Source of the DNA: a virus
Reading direction: 5' to 3' (one strand)
DNA length: 38,184 bases
Virus record (IMG/VR): IMGVR_UViG_3300013117_000152
Span: 1-38,184 of that record
The notes under the pieces were generated by a model that ran no database searches, was not told where the DNA came from, and saw nothing but the letters and a program-made list of their open reading frames with translations. The translations under genes were made by a program, and so were the position numbers. This document shows positions 24,083-32,707 of the stretch, piece after piece (position 1 is the first letter of the stretch; each line of letters begins with the position of its first letter).

Positions 24083-24577
24083 ATGTCATTTGATAAAACC
24101 TTACCTGCTAATGGTAGAGATTGTGCGTCAGTAGATAACGATATAAGGGATAACTTTGAAGGAATACAAAAAGGAGACCATTGGACTGCGGACACAGAGC
24201 CATCTTATAAAGAGGAGGGTTGTCCCTGGTATGATTCTACCAACGACATAATGAAGTTCTATGATGGCACGACTTGGCAACATTGGAGATTTGGAACTTG
24301 GACTTCTAAAACAATAGGAACAACTTATCAAGCAGATACAGATGGTTTTGTAACAGCGTGGTCTGTTTCATCGAGAGGAGATATTGATATACAAGGCATT
24401 ACAGATTCAAATGCTACACCCACGACTGTAAGAATAAGACATTATGCAAATTATGAAGGCAGTGGCACAGGACACGCTTGTATTATGTTTCCTGTGAAAA
24501 AAGACGACTATTATAAAGCGACTGTTAGTGGAGATGTATCCACTGGAACTATGTTCTGGCTTCCATTAGGAGCATAA
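24083..24577 (+). CDS. Putative tail appendage protein, 164 aa
   Basis: The N-terminus has a phage-type SVDNDIRDNFEGIQKGDHW segment, as in small proteins attaching to the tail. The C-terminal ~90 residues are beta-rich and end in MFWLPLGA, resembling a trimeric fibre-tip fold. A strong AAAGGAGG precedes ATG 24083. Receptor contact or tail-tip capping is likely, by position and composition only. Confidence 0.65.
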   Translation: MSFDKTLPANGRDCASVDNDIRDNFEGIQKGDHWTADTEPSYKEEGCPWYDSTNDIMKFYDGTTWQHWRFGTWTSKTIGTTYQADTDGFVTAWSVSSRGDIDIQGITDSNATPTTVRIRHYANYEGSGTGHACIMFPVKKDDYYKATVSGDVSTGTMFWLPLGA

Positions 24578-24799
24578 ATGGGTAGAAAGCAATTCCAGAG
24601 ATTACCAAATATTTCAGAACAGCATAATGAGGTTCATAGAAAAACCTATGATTTACCTTATTTGTTAAGGAAGGTTTCTACCTATCCTACGGATGATGAA
24701 ATGGATATGGATGAGATGTTGTTATGTATGAATAGCAGCACTTCGGCAATTTGTATAAAAGTAAATGATTCTGCAATATTGAGTGCGGGATTGACATAG
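24578..24799 (+). CDS. Hypothetical small tail-region protein, 73 aa
   Basis: ATG 24578 follows the previous stop without a gap and the stop is directly followed by the next ATG, so it is a tightly coupled gene. The N-terminal half is polar with a central acidic stretch (DDEMDMDEM). No family recognised. Confidence 0.65.
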   Translation: MGRKQFQRLPNISEQHNEVHRKTYDLPYLLRKVSTYPTDDEMDMDEMLLCMNSSTSAICIKVNDSAILSAGLT

Positions 24800-25009
24800 A
24801 TGCAAGAAGATAAATGTTTAAAATGTGGAAGATGTTGTTATATGGGATTCTATGATAGAAGGGGATTTAAAACAAAAACAACTATAAAATGTCCATATTT
24901 GACAGAGGATAATTTATGTAACGTTTATAATAATCGCCCTAAATGGTGTATAACAGCAGAAGAAATGAAAAAGAAGAGTTTGTTACTCGATGGATGCGGG
25001 TATAAATAA
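24800..25009 (+). CDS. YkgJ-type Cys-cluster (metal-chelating) protein, 69 aa
   Basis: CLKCGRCCYMG at the start and CPYL...CNVYNNRPKWC, with a last Cys near the end, follow the YkgJ/UPF0153 cysteine-cluster pattern (proposed Fe or Zn ligand). It is much shorter than cellular members. Its place inside the tail module is unusual: it may mature a metal-containing virion part or be a moron. Coupled to the genes on both sides. Confidence 0.75.
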   Translation: MQEDKCLKCGRCCYMGFYDRRGFKTKTTIKCPYLTEDNLCNVYNNRPKWCITAEEMKKKSLLLDGCGYK

Positions 25010-25021
25010 GGAGGTTTTACT

Positions 25022-25756
25022 ATGGGTTTATGGGGAGCATTGGGAGCTATTGGTTCGTTAGCTACTGGAGCAGGAAGTTTAATGGGTGCTTTTAGTGGCG
25101 GTGGTAGCGGAGGCTTAGAAGATGCTGACAGAGATTTATTAAGGGCTATGTGGGGTGAACAACTAGCCCAACAGAGAATGGGAACTGAGTGGATGCAATA
25201 TGTTTCTCCTTACCTACAGGAAACATTGGGACAACTTCAGCCATTAATAGCACAGAGACTTGAACAACCAGGATTACCACCTGAATTAGAAAATCAAGTA
25301 TGGCAGTTAGCTAGACAGAGATTAGCTAGAGGCTATGGTGATTTAGAAAATCAACTAGGAACTTTAGCAGCAAGTAGGGGCATGCTTACTTCTGGACCTG
25401 TTGGACAGAGTTGGCTTCAAAATGTAGGTTTAGCCAAGGCACAAGGTGAAACAGGTTTAGCAACAGAACGATCCCTAGCCAATTACAATGCTATGCAACA
25501 GGCAATAGGTGAAGCACAAAGTTTATTGGGTGTAATGCCTACTTCGGGAGGAGCTATGCCGAGTATGGGCTTAATGTATAATCAACCTTCCCAACCAATG
25601 GATTTAGCTGGCTTTGGAAGTTTATTTGCAAGAGGGTTAGGAGCTTGGGGAACACAACCTGGTATGGGTGGTGGTGGTTTTAGCCAATATGGTAATTATT
25701 ATGGTAGTAATACTCCCCAGGGAGTTCAAGATATGGGAACATGGAGCCAATTTTAG
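25022..25756 (+). CDS. Putative internal or ejection virion protein, 244 aa
   Basis: The N-terminus is Gly/Ala/Leu-rich (WGALGAIGSLATGAG) followed by a Gly/Ser linker, then a long helical region with Gln/Leu repeats and a Gly/Met/Gln-rich C-terminus. This hydrophobic-then-helical design is typical of phage ejection proteins that cross the envelope. Strong AAGGAGG precedes ATG 25022. Family not identified by name. Confidence 0.6.
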   Translation: MGLWGALGAIGSLATGAGSLMGAFSGGGSGGLEDADRDLLRAMWGEQLAQQRMGTEWMQYVSPYLQETLGQLQPLIAQRLEQPGLPPELENQVWQLARQRLARGYGDLENQLGTLAASRGMLTSGPVGQSWLQNVGLAKAQGETGLATERSLANYNAMQQAIGEAQSLLGVMPTSGGAMPSMGLMYNQPSQPMDLAGFGSLFARGLGAWGTQPGMGGGGFSQYGNYYGSNTPQGVQDMGTWSQF

Positions 25757-25765
25757 GAGGTAAGA

Positions 25766-26434
25766 ATGGGAAATTTTGACTGGAATGCAGCTTCAACCTT
25801 TCTTAAAGGTTTTCTTCAAGAACAAGATAGATTGAAAGCGGAGAAAAAGGTTAATGCTGCTTTAAAAGATAAAAATGTTGTAGTTAGTTCAACTGTTAAT
25901 CCTGTTACGGGTCAGGTGCAATATTCTATTAAACCGAAACCAACAATGACACCTTATCAACAAGCACAAATTGGTTTAGCAAGACAAAAGTTGGGTCAAC
26001 AACAATTACAACCAGTTCAGAAATTCCAGAATTTAGCAGCAGGACAAGGTTGGAATTTGAATGTTGCTTCTAATTTACCACCTAGTAAACAAGTTGAAAC
26101 AGCAAGACAGTTATATGCTGCAAAAAAAAGTAGGGAGGTAAGACAACCTTCGTGGGCTCAGCAACAAGAAGTTGCAGCTTTAAAATCGGGAATTGCTAGG
26201 GGACACGTAGTAATTGGAAGATTTGGAGGAGAACCAGAGGAATTTGATGTTAAAAATCGAGTAGATGCTTTAAGAGCAATCGAATTAGCTGGATTTAATC
26301 CTGTGGATTTTCAAGATGTCTTAGCACAATATCCTGAAATCAAAATTGATGACATAATTAAAAAAGGTGGAAAAAGTTACAGGGTAGTTGGAATTGATAA
26401 AGATGGAGTTCCATTAGTGGAATTAATAAAGTAG
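25766..26434 (+). CDS. Hypothetical virion protein, 222 aa
   Basis: A charged helical start (FLKGFLQEQDRLKAEKKV), a Gln/Lys-rich middle with predicted coiled-coil character, and a small C-terminal folded part (KSYRVVGIDKDGVPLVELIK). It follows the ejection-type protein with AGGAGG before ATG 25766, so it probably belongs to the internal core or tail complex. Function unassigned. Confidence 0.6.
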   Translation: MGNFDWNAASTFLKGFLQEQDRLKAEKKVNAALKDKNVVVSSTVNPVTGQVQYSIKPKPTMTPYQQAQIGLARQKLGQQQLQPVQKFQNLAAGQGWNLNVASNLPPSKQVETARQLYAAKKSREVRQPSWAQQQEVAALKSGIARGHVVIGRFGGEPEEFDVKNRVDALRAIELAGFNPVDFQDVLAQYPEIKIDDIIKKGGKSYRVVGIDKDGVPLVELIK

Positions 26435-26525
26435 GAAGAGTGTTTTATGCTTTTGACTCTCATAACCTCAAAAAATAGTAATACAATTAAAAAGAGGGCT
26501 ACGTCCTTTGACGACTTTCTGACGA

Positions 26526-26681
26526 CCCAAACTTGGGAAGCAAGATATTCCAATATATCTTTTTAATCAATTAAAGCTTGCTATTATTTTTATTATTAGC
26601 TCTTGGGACTTTCGGAGAGACTTCCCAAGAAAGAAAAGAAAGTCGGTTTCTCCGAAAGAAAAGAAAGAAGGGTTTCAACCC
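26526..26681 (+). promoter_or_regulatory. Structured intergenic leader with mutually exclusive hairpins
   Basis: The gap before the 895-aa gene holds several complementary words. TCTTGGGA (26601-26608) pairs with TCCCAAGA (26623-26630); CTTTCGGAGA (26609-26618), inside that loop, pairs exactly with TCTCCGAAAG (26649-26658). CTTGGGAAG (26532-26540) pairs with CTTCCCAAG (26621-26629). Small hairpins occur at 26526-26537 and 26670-26681. No T-run follows, so it is not a plain terminator. The overlap of partners suggests a pseudoknot or alternating fold that controls the downstream gene. Confidence 0.5.
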
Positions 26682-26706
26682 ACTTAATATAAATTAAAAG
26701 GATAAA

Positions 26707-29394
26707 ATGCCAATTCGTTTAACGGATATAAAAGAAGAAGGAATAAGATTAACCAATATTCCAGAAAAATCGCAAGGAATTAGATTAACGGATATACCAG
26801 AAATAACTTCCAAAGGAATTAGATTGACTGACATAATAACTAAAGAGGATACTCCTTTTTCTAAAATGTCTAAATTTGGTAAGGTTTTAGATATAATTGG
26901 TCGTCCTGTGTATGGTTTAAAAGCTATGGTGGCACAAGCCCAAAGAGAAAATTTGGAGGCTATGAAAGGTATTCCAGAGACAGATTTAATTGCCCGTTCT
27001 AAAGTTCTTCTCGATAAAAAACCCCAAATCAAAAAAAGATTTGAAGCATTTTGGAGGGGACTTAGTGGTCAAGAACGACATACAATTAATGAATTGGCAG
27101 AAAATGTGGGCATAAGAAATATTCCCTTTATGGGTTTTGCTGCCGAGGTTACTCTCGACCCGTTAATGTATGGTGGTTATCAAGCGGTTACAAAAGGAAT
27201 TGGTAAAGCAGTGGGTCTGACAACCAAGGGGATAAAAAAAATACCTGGAGTTGTTAAAGTGGGAACTTTTATTGCAGAAAAAGTTCAACCAGTTACTTCC
27301 ACTTTAAAAACAATGTTTATTACCAAAACTGGTATAGGTAATCTTGGAGAATTAATTGATAAATATTTATCTAAAAGAGAGTGGTTAAAATATAAAGAAT
27401 TAAAATTTGGAATAAAAGCAAGAAATGTAATTCAGAATATCTCTAAAAAAACAGGTCATTCTATTGATGATGTGGAAAAACAAATAGTTAATTTGATTGA
27501 ACAACCTCAAATAATTCCTCGAAATGTTCCCCAAGAATCTATAGCATTAGCCAATATTTTTAAATCCCATTTAACTAATATATTAACTACGGAATTACAT
27601 GCAGGAGTTCCGATTACTTCTTTAGCTGGTGGAGTAAGAAATATAATGTATTTCCCTCGTATTACTACTAAAGAAGCAATGCGTCTTTTAAATCAAGCAA
27701 AACAAACTAATTTTGGTGGAAATGCAAAAATATGGTATCCCAAACTAAAAAATGCCATTCGACGCAAAACAAGAGATTTTACTCTTGGAGAATGGAATGA
27801 TCTTTGTGCTCAATATGGAGTTTCATCTTTAGGTGGTAAAACCGTTGAAAATTTCTTTTTGCAGAAACCCTCTATTGCTGTAGCAATAAGGGGTATTCGT
27901 TCAGCTAAAGCAGTTACTTCGGCTCAATTTTTGGATGATGTAGGTAAAACATTTGGATTAAAAACAGCACCTTCTTTTTGGGAAGAATTACCTGGCACTA
28001 TTACAAAATTAAATCCTTCTTTAAAAAATTTAAGGTTTGACCCAGAGATTGCAAGTGAAATTACAAGAATTACTCCAAAATATTTTAATCCCAATGAAAC
28101 AGGAATATTTCTAAAAGGATGGAGTGTTGTTCAAAATTTATGGAAGAAATGGACACTTGCACCATTCGCTAAATACCATTTAAGAAATATGGTGGGCAAT
28201 TTATGGAATGTTCATTTAGAGGGAAGTGCTAGACCTCGTCATTTTGCTATGATGCAAACCCTACAAACTTATAGAAAATATAAAGGGACTGGTGGAATAC
28301 AAGAAAGATTTGCTTTAGCAGAATTAAGAAAATTTAAAATTCTTCCACAACAAGCAGATGATCTTATCTTAAGAATGGAACAAACTCAAACATTAGGACA
28401 CGGTTGGTATGCTGCTGATATTGAAACAAGCATAGTAGAACAATTTGAAAGAGGATTTTTAAGGCTTCCTTTAAAGAAAAAGATAGCAAAAGTTGCAACG
28501 GGAAGAATAGTAACAGAGAAGGGTATGGCATTAGGAACCACGATTGAGAATAATGCAAGGGGAGCATTGTTTTTAGCCAGGTTAGAAAAGGGGGATGATG
28601 CTTTACGGGCATCTTTGGTAGTCAAGAAATATTTATTTGATTACCAAAATTTAACTGCTTTTGAAAAACAAGTAATGAAACGTGCATTTCCTTTTTATAC
28701 TTGGACAAGAAAAAATATTCCTCTTCAACTAGAAAATATATGGAAACAACCACAAAAGTTTGCTCGTTTAGCCCCAGTATTAAGGGAAAGAAGCCCTCAA
28801 GATTTGTTAAGACTTAAATATGCTATGCCACAATTATATGAAAGATTACCTATTGAATTGAAAAGAACCGTAGATACGGTTACCTATGTTCCGTTAGAAG
28901 GATTATTACCTGCTGGAGATTTAGCAAAAATTGTAAGACCACAAGAAATATTCCAAGAATTACTTTCACCCTTTGTAAGAGCACCATTAGAATTGGCATT
29001 TAATAAAAGTTTGTATTTTGAAAGCGAAATACAAAGATACGACAAGCAAACTCAAGAGTTGTTAAAAAAGGATATACCCATTAGATGGAAATATCTCTTA
29101 ACCACGATTTTGCCTCAAGCAAGACTGGTTAATGAAATAAATAAACTTATTAAAAAGCAAATAAGAAAAGAAAAATTAACTCCGGATGAACAATTATTTC
29201 ATCATACTTTATCTACGGTATATAAGATTAATTTAAAAGATTTAAGAAGAAGAGCATTACAGGTAATAGAAAGAAAAATGCAGGATTTAGAAAAGGGTGG
29301 CTTTTGGGCTAAGAAGTATGAAAGATTAAGGGAACTTGAAAGAGTTAAACAAACAATTCAGGAATACAGGCAATTAAGAAAAACATTGAGATAA
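26707..29394 (+). CDS. Large internal virion/ejection-type protein, 895 aa
   Basis: A long, basic, mainly helical protein in the position of the large internal virion protein of podoviruses. The first 43 residues contain four copies of I-R-L-T-[DN]-I (3-8, 13-18, 25-30, 38-43). Later are a hydrophobic stretch (IRNIPFMGFAAEVTLDPLMYG), KYHLRNMVGNLWNVHLEG and FPFYTWTRKNIPLQLENIW, motifs I associate with large phage internal proteins. The C-terminal 100 residues are strongly basic coiled helix. AAAAGGA precedes ATG 26707. Confidence 0.65.
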   Translation: MPIRLTDIKEEGIRLTNIPEKSQGIRLTDIPEITSKGIRLTDIITKEDTPFSKMSKFGKVLDIIGRPVYGLKAMVAQAQRENLEAMKGIPETDLIARSKVLLDKKPQIKKRFEAFWRGLSGQERHTINELAENVGIRNIPFMGFAAEVTLDPLMYGGYQAVTKGIGKAVGLTTKGIKKIPGVVKVGTFIAEKVQPVTSTLKTMFITKTGIGNLGELIDKYLSKREWLKYKELKFGIKARNVIQNISKKTGHSIDDVEKQIVNLIEQPQIIPRNVPQESIALANIFKSHLTNILTTELHAGVPITSLAGGVRNIMYFPRITTKEAMRLLNQAKQTNFGGNAKIWYPKLKNAIRRKTRDFTLGEWNDLCAQYGVSSLGGKTVENFFLQKPSIAVAIRGIRSAKAVTSAQFLDDVGKTFGLKTAPSFWEELPGTITKLNPSLKNLRFDPEIASEITRITPKYFNPNETGIFLKGWSVVQNLWKKWTLAPFAKYHLRNMVGNLWNVHLEGSARPRHFAMMQTLQTYRKYKGTGGIQERFALAELRKFKILPQQADDLILRMEQTQTLGHGWYAADIETSIVEQFERGFLRLPLKKKIAKVATGRIVTEKGMALGTTIENNARGALFLARLEKGDDALRASLVVKKYLFDYQNLTAFEKQVMKRAFPFYTWTRKNIPLQLENIWKQPQKFARLAPVLRERSPQDLLRLKYAMPQLYERLPIELKRTVDTVTYVPLEGLLPAGDLAKIVRPQEIFQELLSPFVRAPLELAFNKSLYFESEIQRYDKQTQELLKKDIPIRWKYLLTTILPQARLVNEINKLIKKQIRKEKLTPDEQLFHHTLSTVYKINLKDLRRRALQVIERKMQDLEKGGFWAKKYERLRELERVKQTIQEYRQLRKTLR

Positions 29395-29538
29395 TTAATC
29401 TGGAGAAGGAATTTGTGGATCAACAAAAATAATGTTCGCAATATCTGGATAGTGTAAAAAAAGTTGGTATATTCCAAAAAAAAATAAACTAATAATTAAC
29501 CAAAAGCCGAGTGTATATAAATTTATCTTTTTCATCAT
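29395..29538 (-). CDS. Leftward small membrane protein within the late block, 47 aa
   Basis: From tandem ATGs (29538, 29535) the product has a short basic N-terminus, one clear membrane span (about residues 7-29) and an acidic, Pro-ended tail. A near-consensus extended -10 promoter lies immediately upstream. An in-frame ATG at 29601 would extend into the next rightward gene and ignores the promoter. It ends against the stop of the 895-aa gene. An immunity or superinfection-exclusion moron is a possible role; no family recognised. Confidence 0.6.
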   Translation of the reverse strand: MMKKINLYTLGFWLIISLFFFGIYQLFLHYPDIANIIFVDPQIPSPD

Positions 29539-29542
29539 CTCA

Positions 29543-29570
29543 ATTATATCATAAATCCAATCAAAGTCAA
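29543..29570 (-). promoter_or_regulatory. Leftward extended -10 promoter, predicted leaderless mRNA
   Basis: On the minus strand TTGACT (29565-29570), a 16-base spacer and TGA-TATAAT (-10 at 29543-29548, extended TGn) form a strong sigma70-like promoter. Seven bases after the -10 box lies ATG 29535, so transcription would start at the start codon. Confidence 0.7.
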
Positions 29571-29579
29571 GAGGAATAA

Positions 29580-31169
29580 ATGAGCTGGTATTACAATCCA
29601 TTTACAGGAAACTTAGATTACTATAAAGACTATACAGAAGTATTAGCACACGCCGACCTATCTGATATGCCTGATACTGGCGGGACTGTCTCTGACCATG
29701 ATGCAAGGTATTATAAATCAGGCGATAGTCCTTCTTTTGGTTCTATTACTCTAACTGATGATACTTCCGTTATTTCTTCGGCTAATGCAATAGACATCAG
29801 ACCAAGTGGTGACACCGACGATTATTTACAATTCCTTACCTCAGGTAATACTCCTTATATCAGAAGAGTAGGTGGCGGTGAAGTTATACTTTCTACAGAT
29901 GGTTCTTTTATTCAACTAACCTTATATGAAAGTACTACCTCAGAATCCTATCTACAGCATACCAACTCTACTGATGATTTAATAATCCAAGCTCAAGATA
30001 AGATAAATCTTCGTGCTAATGAAGAGATAGACCTTAGACCAAGTGGAGATTCAGATGACTATATCGCCCTACAAACAGTAGGTGGTGTTCCAGAGATAAC
30101 GACAGTAGGTGCTTGTGATTTAAAGATTACATCAAGTAGCGGTGAAATAGATTTTGATAACGAAAATTTGACTACCGCAGGGAATCTTACTTTATCAAAA
30201 GTCTTAATAGATATTACTGATGCAGAGGCATTATTAGTCCGCAAGAATGGAGATACGGGAGATATATTAACGGTAGATACTACCAATTCTGTCGTAGAAA
30301 TAGGCGGTTCTGGTCGTTCTATATTCAACGAAGGTGCTGTAATAAATGAGGGTGCTAATGATAGCGACTTCAGAGTAGAAAGTCAAAGCAATATTGAAAT
30401 GCTTTGGGTAGATGCAAGCACAAATAGAGTAGGTGTCGGCACTGGAGCTTTAGATAGGACACTCCATATACAAGAGAGTAATACTTCTAATGCTAGTTGT
30501 GGTTTTAAAATAGAAAATACCAGCACCAATGTAGGAGCTGATGCTGTTTGTCAATTCAGGGTAGTAAGTCAAGATTTTATTATGGGAATTGATAGCACAG
30601 ATGATGATTTTAAAATTGGCGAAGCAACCACATTGGGCACATCTGTAAGACTTACCATAGCAGATGGAACAGGTGATATTACTATTGCTCAGGATTTAAC
30701 GGTATCTGGGGATTTGACTGTTGGCAAGATAACTTCGACTGCAAGTGGATATTTATCTATAACCACAACTGCTTCTTCTACTGCTACAGCTCTTGAATTT
30801 GATGTATTTGATGAGGATAACTATGCTACATATACTTTTGATAGTAATGTAACTGCCGATGGAATAACTTATACTCAAGCAAATGGCAGATTTACTGCTA
30901 ATTCAGACGGGATATATCTTATTACTGTAACATTCATTCTTAATATATCATCTTCAGGTCTTGTTGTATTAGCAGTTAAAGATAACGGTGCAGCTTTCTA
31001 TTCACACGATTTTTATATTCATAGTGCAGTTGATCCTGTGATCAGGTCAATATCAGTAATAAGAGGTTTAAGCAATAATGATTATATAAATGTAACTTTA
31101 GATAGTTCGGGAGCAGGAACATTAAGTGCTTATGATGGAACTACAATGACAATAAGTAAGATGAAATAA
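29580..31169 (+). CDS. Tail fibre-like protein with C1q-type C-terminal domain, 529 aa
   Basis: The N-terminus (YYNPFTGNLDYY, HADLSDMPDTGG, HDARYYK) is typical of phage fibre attachment regions. The middle has repeated beta units containing RPSGDTDDY/RPSGDSDDY (about residues 75 and 153). The last ~145 residues form a C1q/TNF-like jelly roll (ALEFDVFDEDNYATYTF ... GIYLITVTF ... VVLAVKDNG ... YINVTLDSSG), often the receptor-binding head of trimeric fibres. AGAGGAA lies 6 bases before the ATG. Confidence 0.8.
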   Translation: MSWYYNPFTGNLDYYKDYTEVLAHADLSDMPDTGGTVSDHDARYYKSGDSPSFGSITLTDDTSVISSANAIDIRPSGDTDDYLQFLTSGNTPYIRRVGGGEVILSTDGSFIQLTLYESTTSESYLQHTNSTDDLIIQAQDKINLRANEEIDLRPSGDSDDYIALQTVGGVPEITTVGACDLKITSSSGEIDFDNENLTTAGNLTLSKVLIDITDAEALLVRKNGDTGDILTVDTTNSVVEIGGSGRSIFNEGAVINEGANDSDFRVESQSNIEMLWVDASTNRVGVGTGALDRTLHIQESNTSNASCGFKIENTSTNVGADAVCQFRVVSQDFIMGIDSTDDDFKIGEATTLGTSVRLTIADGTGDITIAQDLTVSGDLTVGKITSTASGYLSITTTASSTATALEFDVFDEDNYATYTFDSNVTADGITYTQANGRFTANSDGIYLITVTFILNISSSGLVVLAVKDNGAAFYSHDFYIHSAVDPVIRSISVIRGLSNNDYINVTLDSSGAGTLSAYDGTTMTISKMK

Positions 31170-31176
31170 GGAAGCT

Positions 31177-31791
31177 ATGATAGAAGTTCAATTACAAGAT
31201 AACGAACAACCACACCCAGCGATAGGGCATATCATCTGGTGGGGTAGGCGTGCAAAGTTTTGGGATATGGATTTTATTGAGGATGCTACTGATTTACAAT
31301 TAGATACCCTTAAGCAGGCATTAGATGAGTTCGTAAATATAATGGATGACCATTTTACGGATATGGGAGTTAGAGATTTAATTAAGGATTATGAAATATG
31401 TGGTTCTTTCGCATACGGTAACCAAAGGATATGGAGTGATTTTGATATACAACTTACTACTGAAGATAGAGATAAACAGGAACAATTAAGAACAATTTTT
31501 CTTGAAGATTTATCTTTCTTTATGGAACAAGTATATAAGATGCAGCACAGATTAAAAGTCAGTATAGAGGTTCGTTTTGGTGAATGGAAAAACAAACAAT
31601 ACAGCGAGGTTTATTCATTGAGAGAAAGAAAATTATATAATAGAGAACCTCATACAAGACGACCTGATACATTTAAAAGGAGATACAATCGAGATACCCG
31701 AAGATATGAGGAAGTAGAAATGTTGGTAGCACCTACTTGGGATACTATTTATTGGACACAAGATGGAGAGAGGACAGATGCCCCAGCTTAG
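31177..31791 (+). CDS. Nucleotidyltransferase-domain (pol-beta superfamily) protein, 204 aa
   Basis: The pattern CGSFAYGNQRIWSDFDI (GS at 76-77, D88 and D90) plus a third acidic residue near Glu131 (KVSIEVRF) is the minimal active site of the MNT/pol-beta nucleotidyltransferase family, which transfers NMP groups to proteins, tRNA or small molecules. The C-terminal 60 residues are Arg/Tyr-rich. It is wedged between two tail appendage genes and overlaps the next by 14 bases. A role in modifying tail or host proteins is speculative. Confidence 0.75.
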   Translation: MIEVQLQDNEQPHPAIGHIIWWGRRAKFWDMDFIEDATDLQLDTLKQALDEFVNIMDDHFTDMGVRDLIKDYEICGSFAYGNQRIWSDFDIQLTTEDRDKQEQLRTIFLEDLSFFMEQVYKMQHRLKVSIEVRFGEWKNKQYSEVYSLRERKLYNREPHTRRPDTFKRRYNRDTRRYEEVEMLVAPTWDTIYWTQDGERTDAPA

Positions 31792-32377
31792 CACTTACGG
31801 TTCGACAGAAGATGGATATATTACCACACTTGCTATTAACAAGACAGCCACTACCTTGATAGTTGGTGCTCCTTCTTCATTCGCACAAGACCAAGATACT
31901 TATGAGTGGCACGGTTTTTTCTTCTTTGATACATCAAGTATTGGTGCAGGAGCTATAGTATCAAAAGTTGTATTAAGATATGTAGTTACTGCTGTAGTTG
32001 GCGGACTTGATATGAGGGCATTAAGGTTAAAATTTTATATGGGGGATGATGCAGGAACTACTCTTGAAACTACTGATTATAAGGATGTTGTGATTGGAGG
32101 AACCTTGGGTTATACCGAGGTAAAGCAACCCGTGGTTCAAACATACACACGAACTTTCTTAGTTGCTTCCTATCCTGAAGTAAATCTAACAGGCACAACC
32201 AATATTGAGATAGATGCCCATTGGGCAGGTGCTATAACAACTGATACACACGCAGTAATAGGAACACAGGAAAATGCAACAGAAGCAAACAGACCTTTAC
32301 TTACAGTTGATTATGATTATGCAGGTATATCCAATGCTGATTTAAAGAATGCTGAATTAAGAAACGCTAAGCCATAG
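31778..32377 (+). CDS. DNRLRE-like beta-sandwich appendage protein, 199 aa
   Basis: The sequence has the layout of DNRLRE/CBM-type surface modules: a start with DGYI, FFFFDTSSIGAGAIVSKVVL (usual form FDTS-I-P-xGA-I-xSA-L), and a final ANRPLLTVDY strand, then NADLKNAELRNA. It probably binds carbohydrate at the tail. ATG 31778 has GGAGAGAGG just upstream; an ATG at 31763 would add five residues without a better ribosome site. Confidence 0.7.
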   Translation: MPQLSTYGSTEDGYITTLAINKTATTLIVGAPSSFAQDQDTYEWHGFFFFDTSSIGAGAIVSKVVLRYVVTAVVGGLDMRALRLKFYMGDDAGTTLETTDYKDVVIGGTLGYTEVKQPVVQTYTRTFLVASYPEVNLTGTTNIEIDAHWAGAITTDTHAVIGTQENATEANRPLLTVDYDYAGISNADLKNAELRNAKP

Positions 32378-32385
32378 GAGGAATT

Positions 32386-32577
32386 ATGCCAAAGTTTGAT
32401 TTCAGTAATGAAGAAGTTAAGATGTTAAAAGGATTTCTTGATGTAGCAGTAAAGGCATTGGGGATACAAGTTGCTAGTAATGCTTTAATGCTTTTGAAAA
32501 AACTCAATAATCCCTCACTTAGGGAAAAACAAAAGGAGAAAGATGGTGAGGAAGAAAAGAAACCTGACGATAAATGA
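32386..32577 (+). CDS. Hypothetical helical protein, 63 aa
   Basis: A single predicted amphipathic helix (VKMLKGFLDVAVKALGIQVASNALMLL) followed by a highly charged Lys/Glu tail. AGGAGG precedes ATG 32386. Together with the next small membrane genes it begins a lysis-like cluster. Its end overlaps the next gene by 35 bases. Confidence 0.65.
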   Translation: MPKFDFSNEEVKMLKGFLDVAVKALGIQVASNALMLLKKLNNPSLREKQKEKDGEEEKKPDDK

Positions 32578-32707
32578 ACGATTAATTGTAATAGAAACTC
32601 TATTAAGCAACCATCTTAAGCATCATGAATGGGTAACCCTTGCGATTCTTTGTCCGATCTTAGTGATGGTTGTGGGAACATTTATTAAGATACTTTTTAC
32701 TAAATGA
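32543..32707 (+). CDS. Small membrane protein, holin-like, 54 aa
   Basis: A basic N-terminus, an amphipathic helix, then one hydrophobic span (about residues 31-50) and a short basic end. AAAAGGAG precedes ATG 32543 inside the previous gene. Size and topology fit a small holin or antiholin, but no family motif confirms this. Confidence 0.55.
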   Translation: MVRKKRNLTINERLIVIETLLSNHLKHHEWVTLAILCPILVMVVGTFIKILFTK

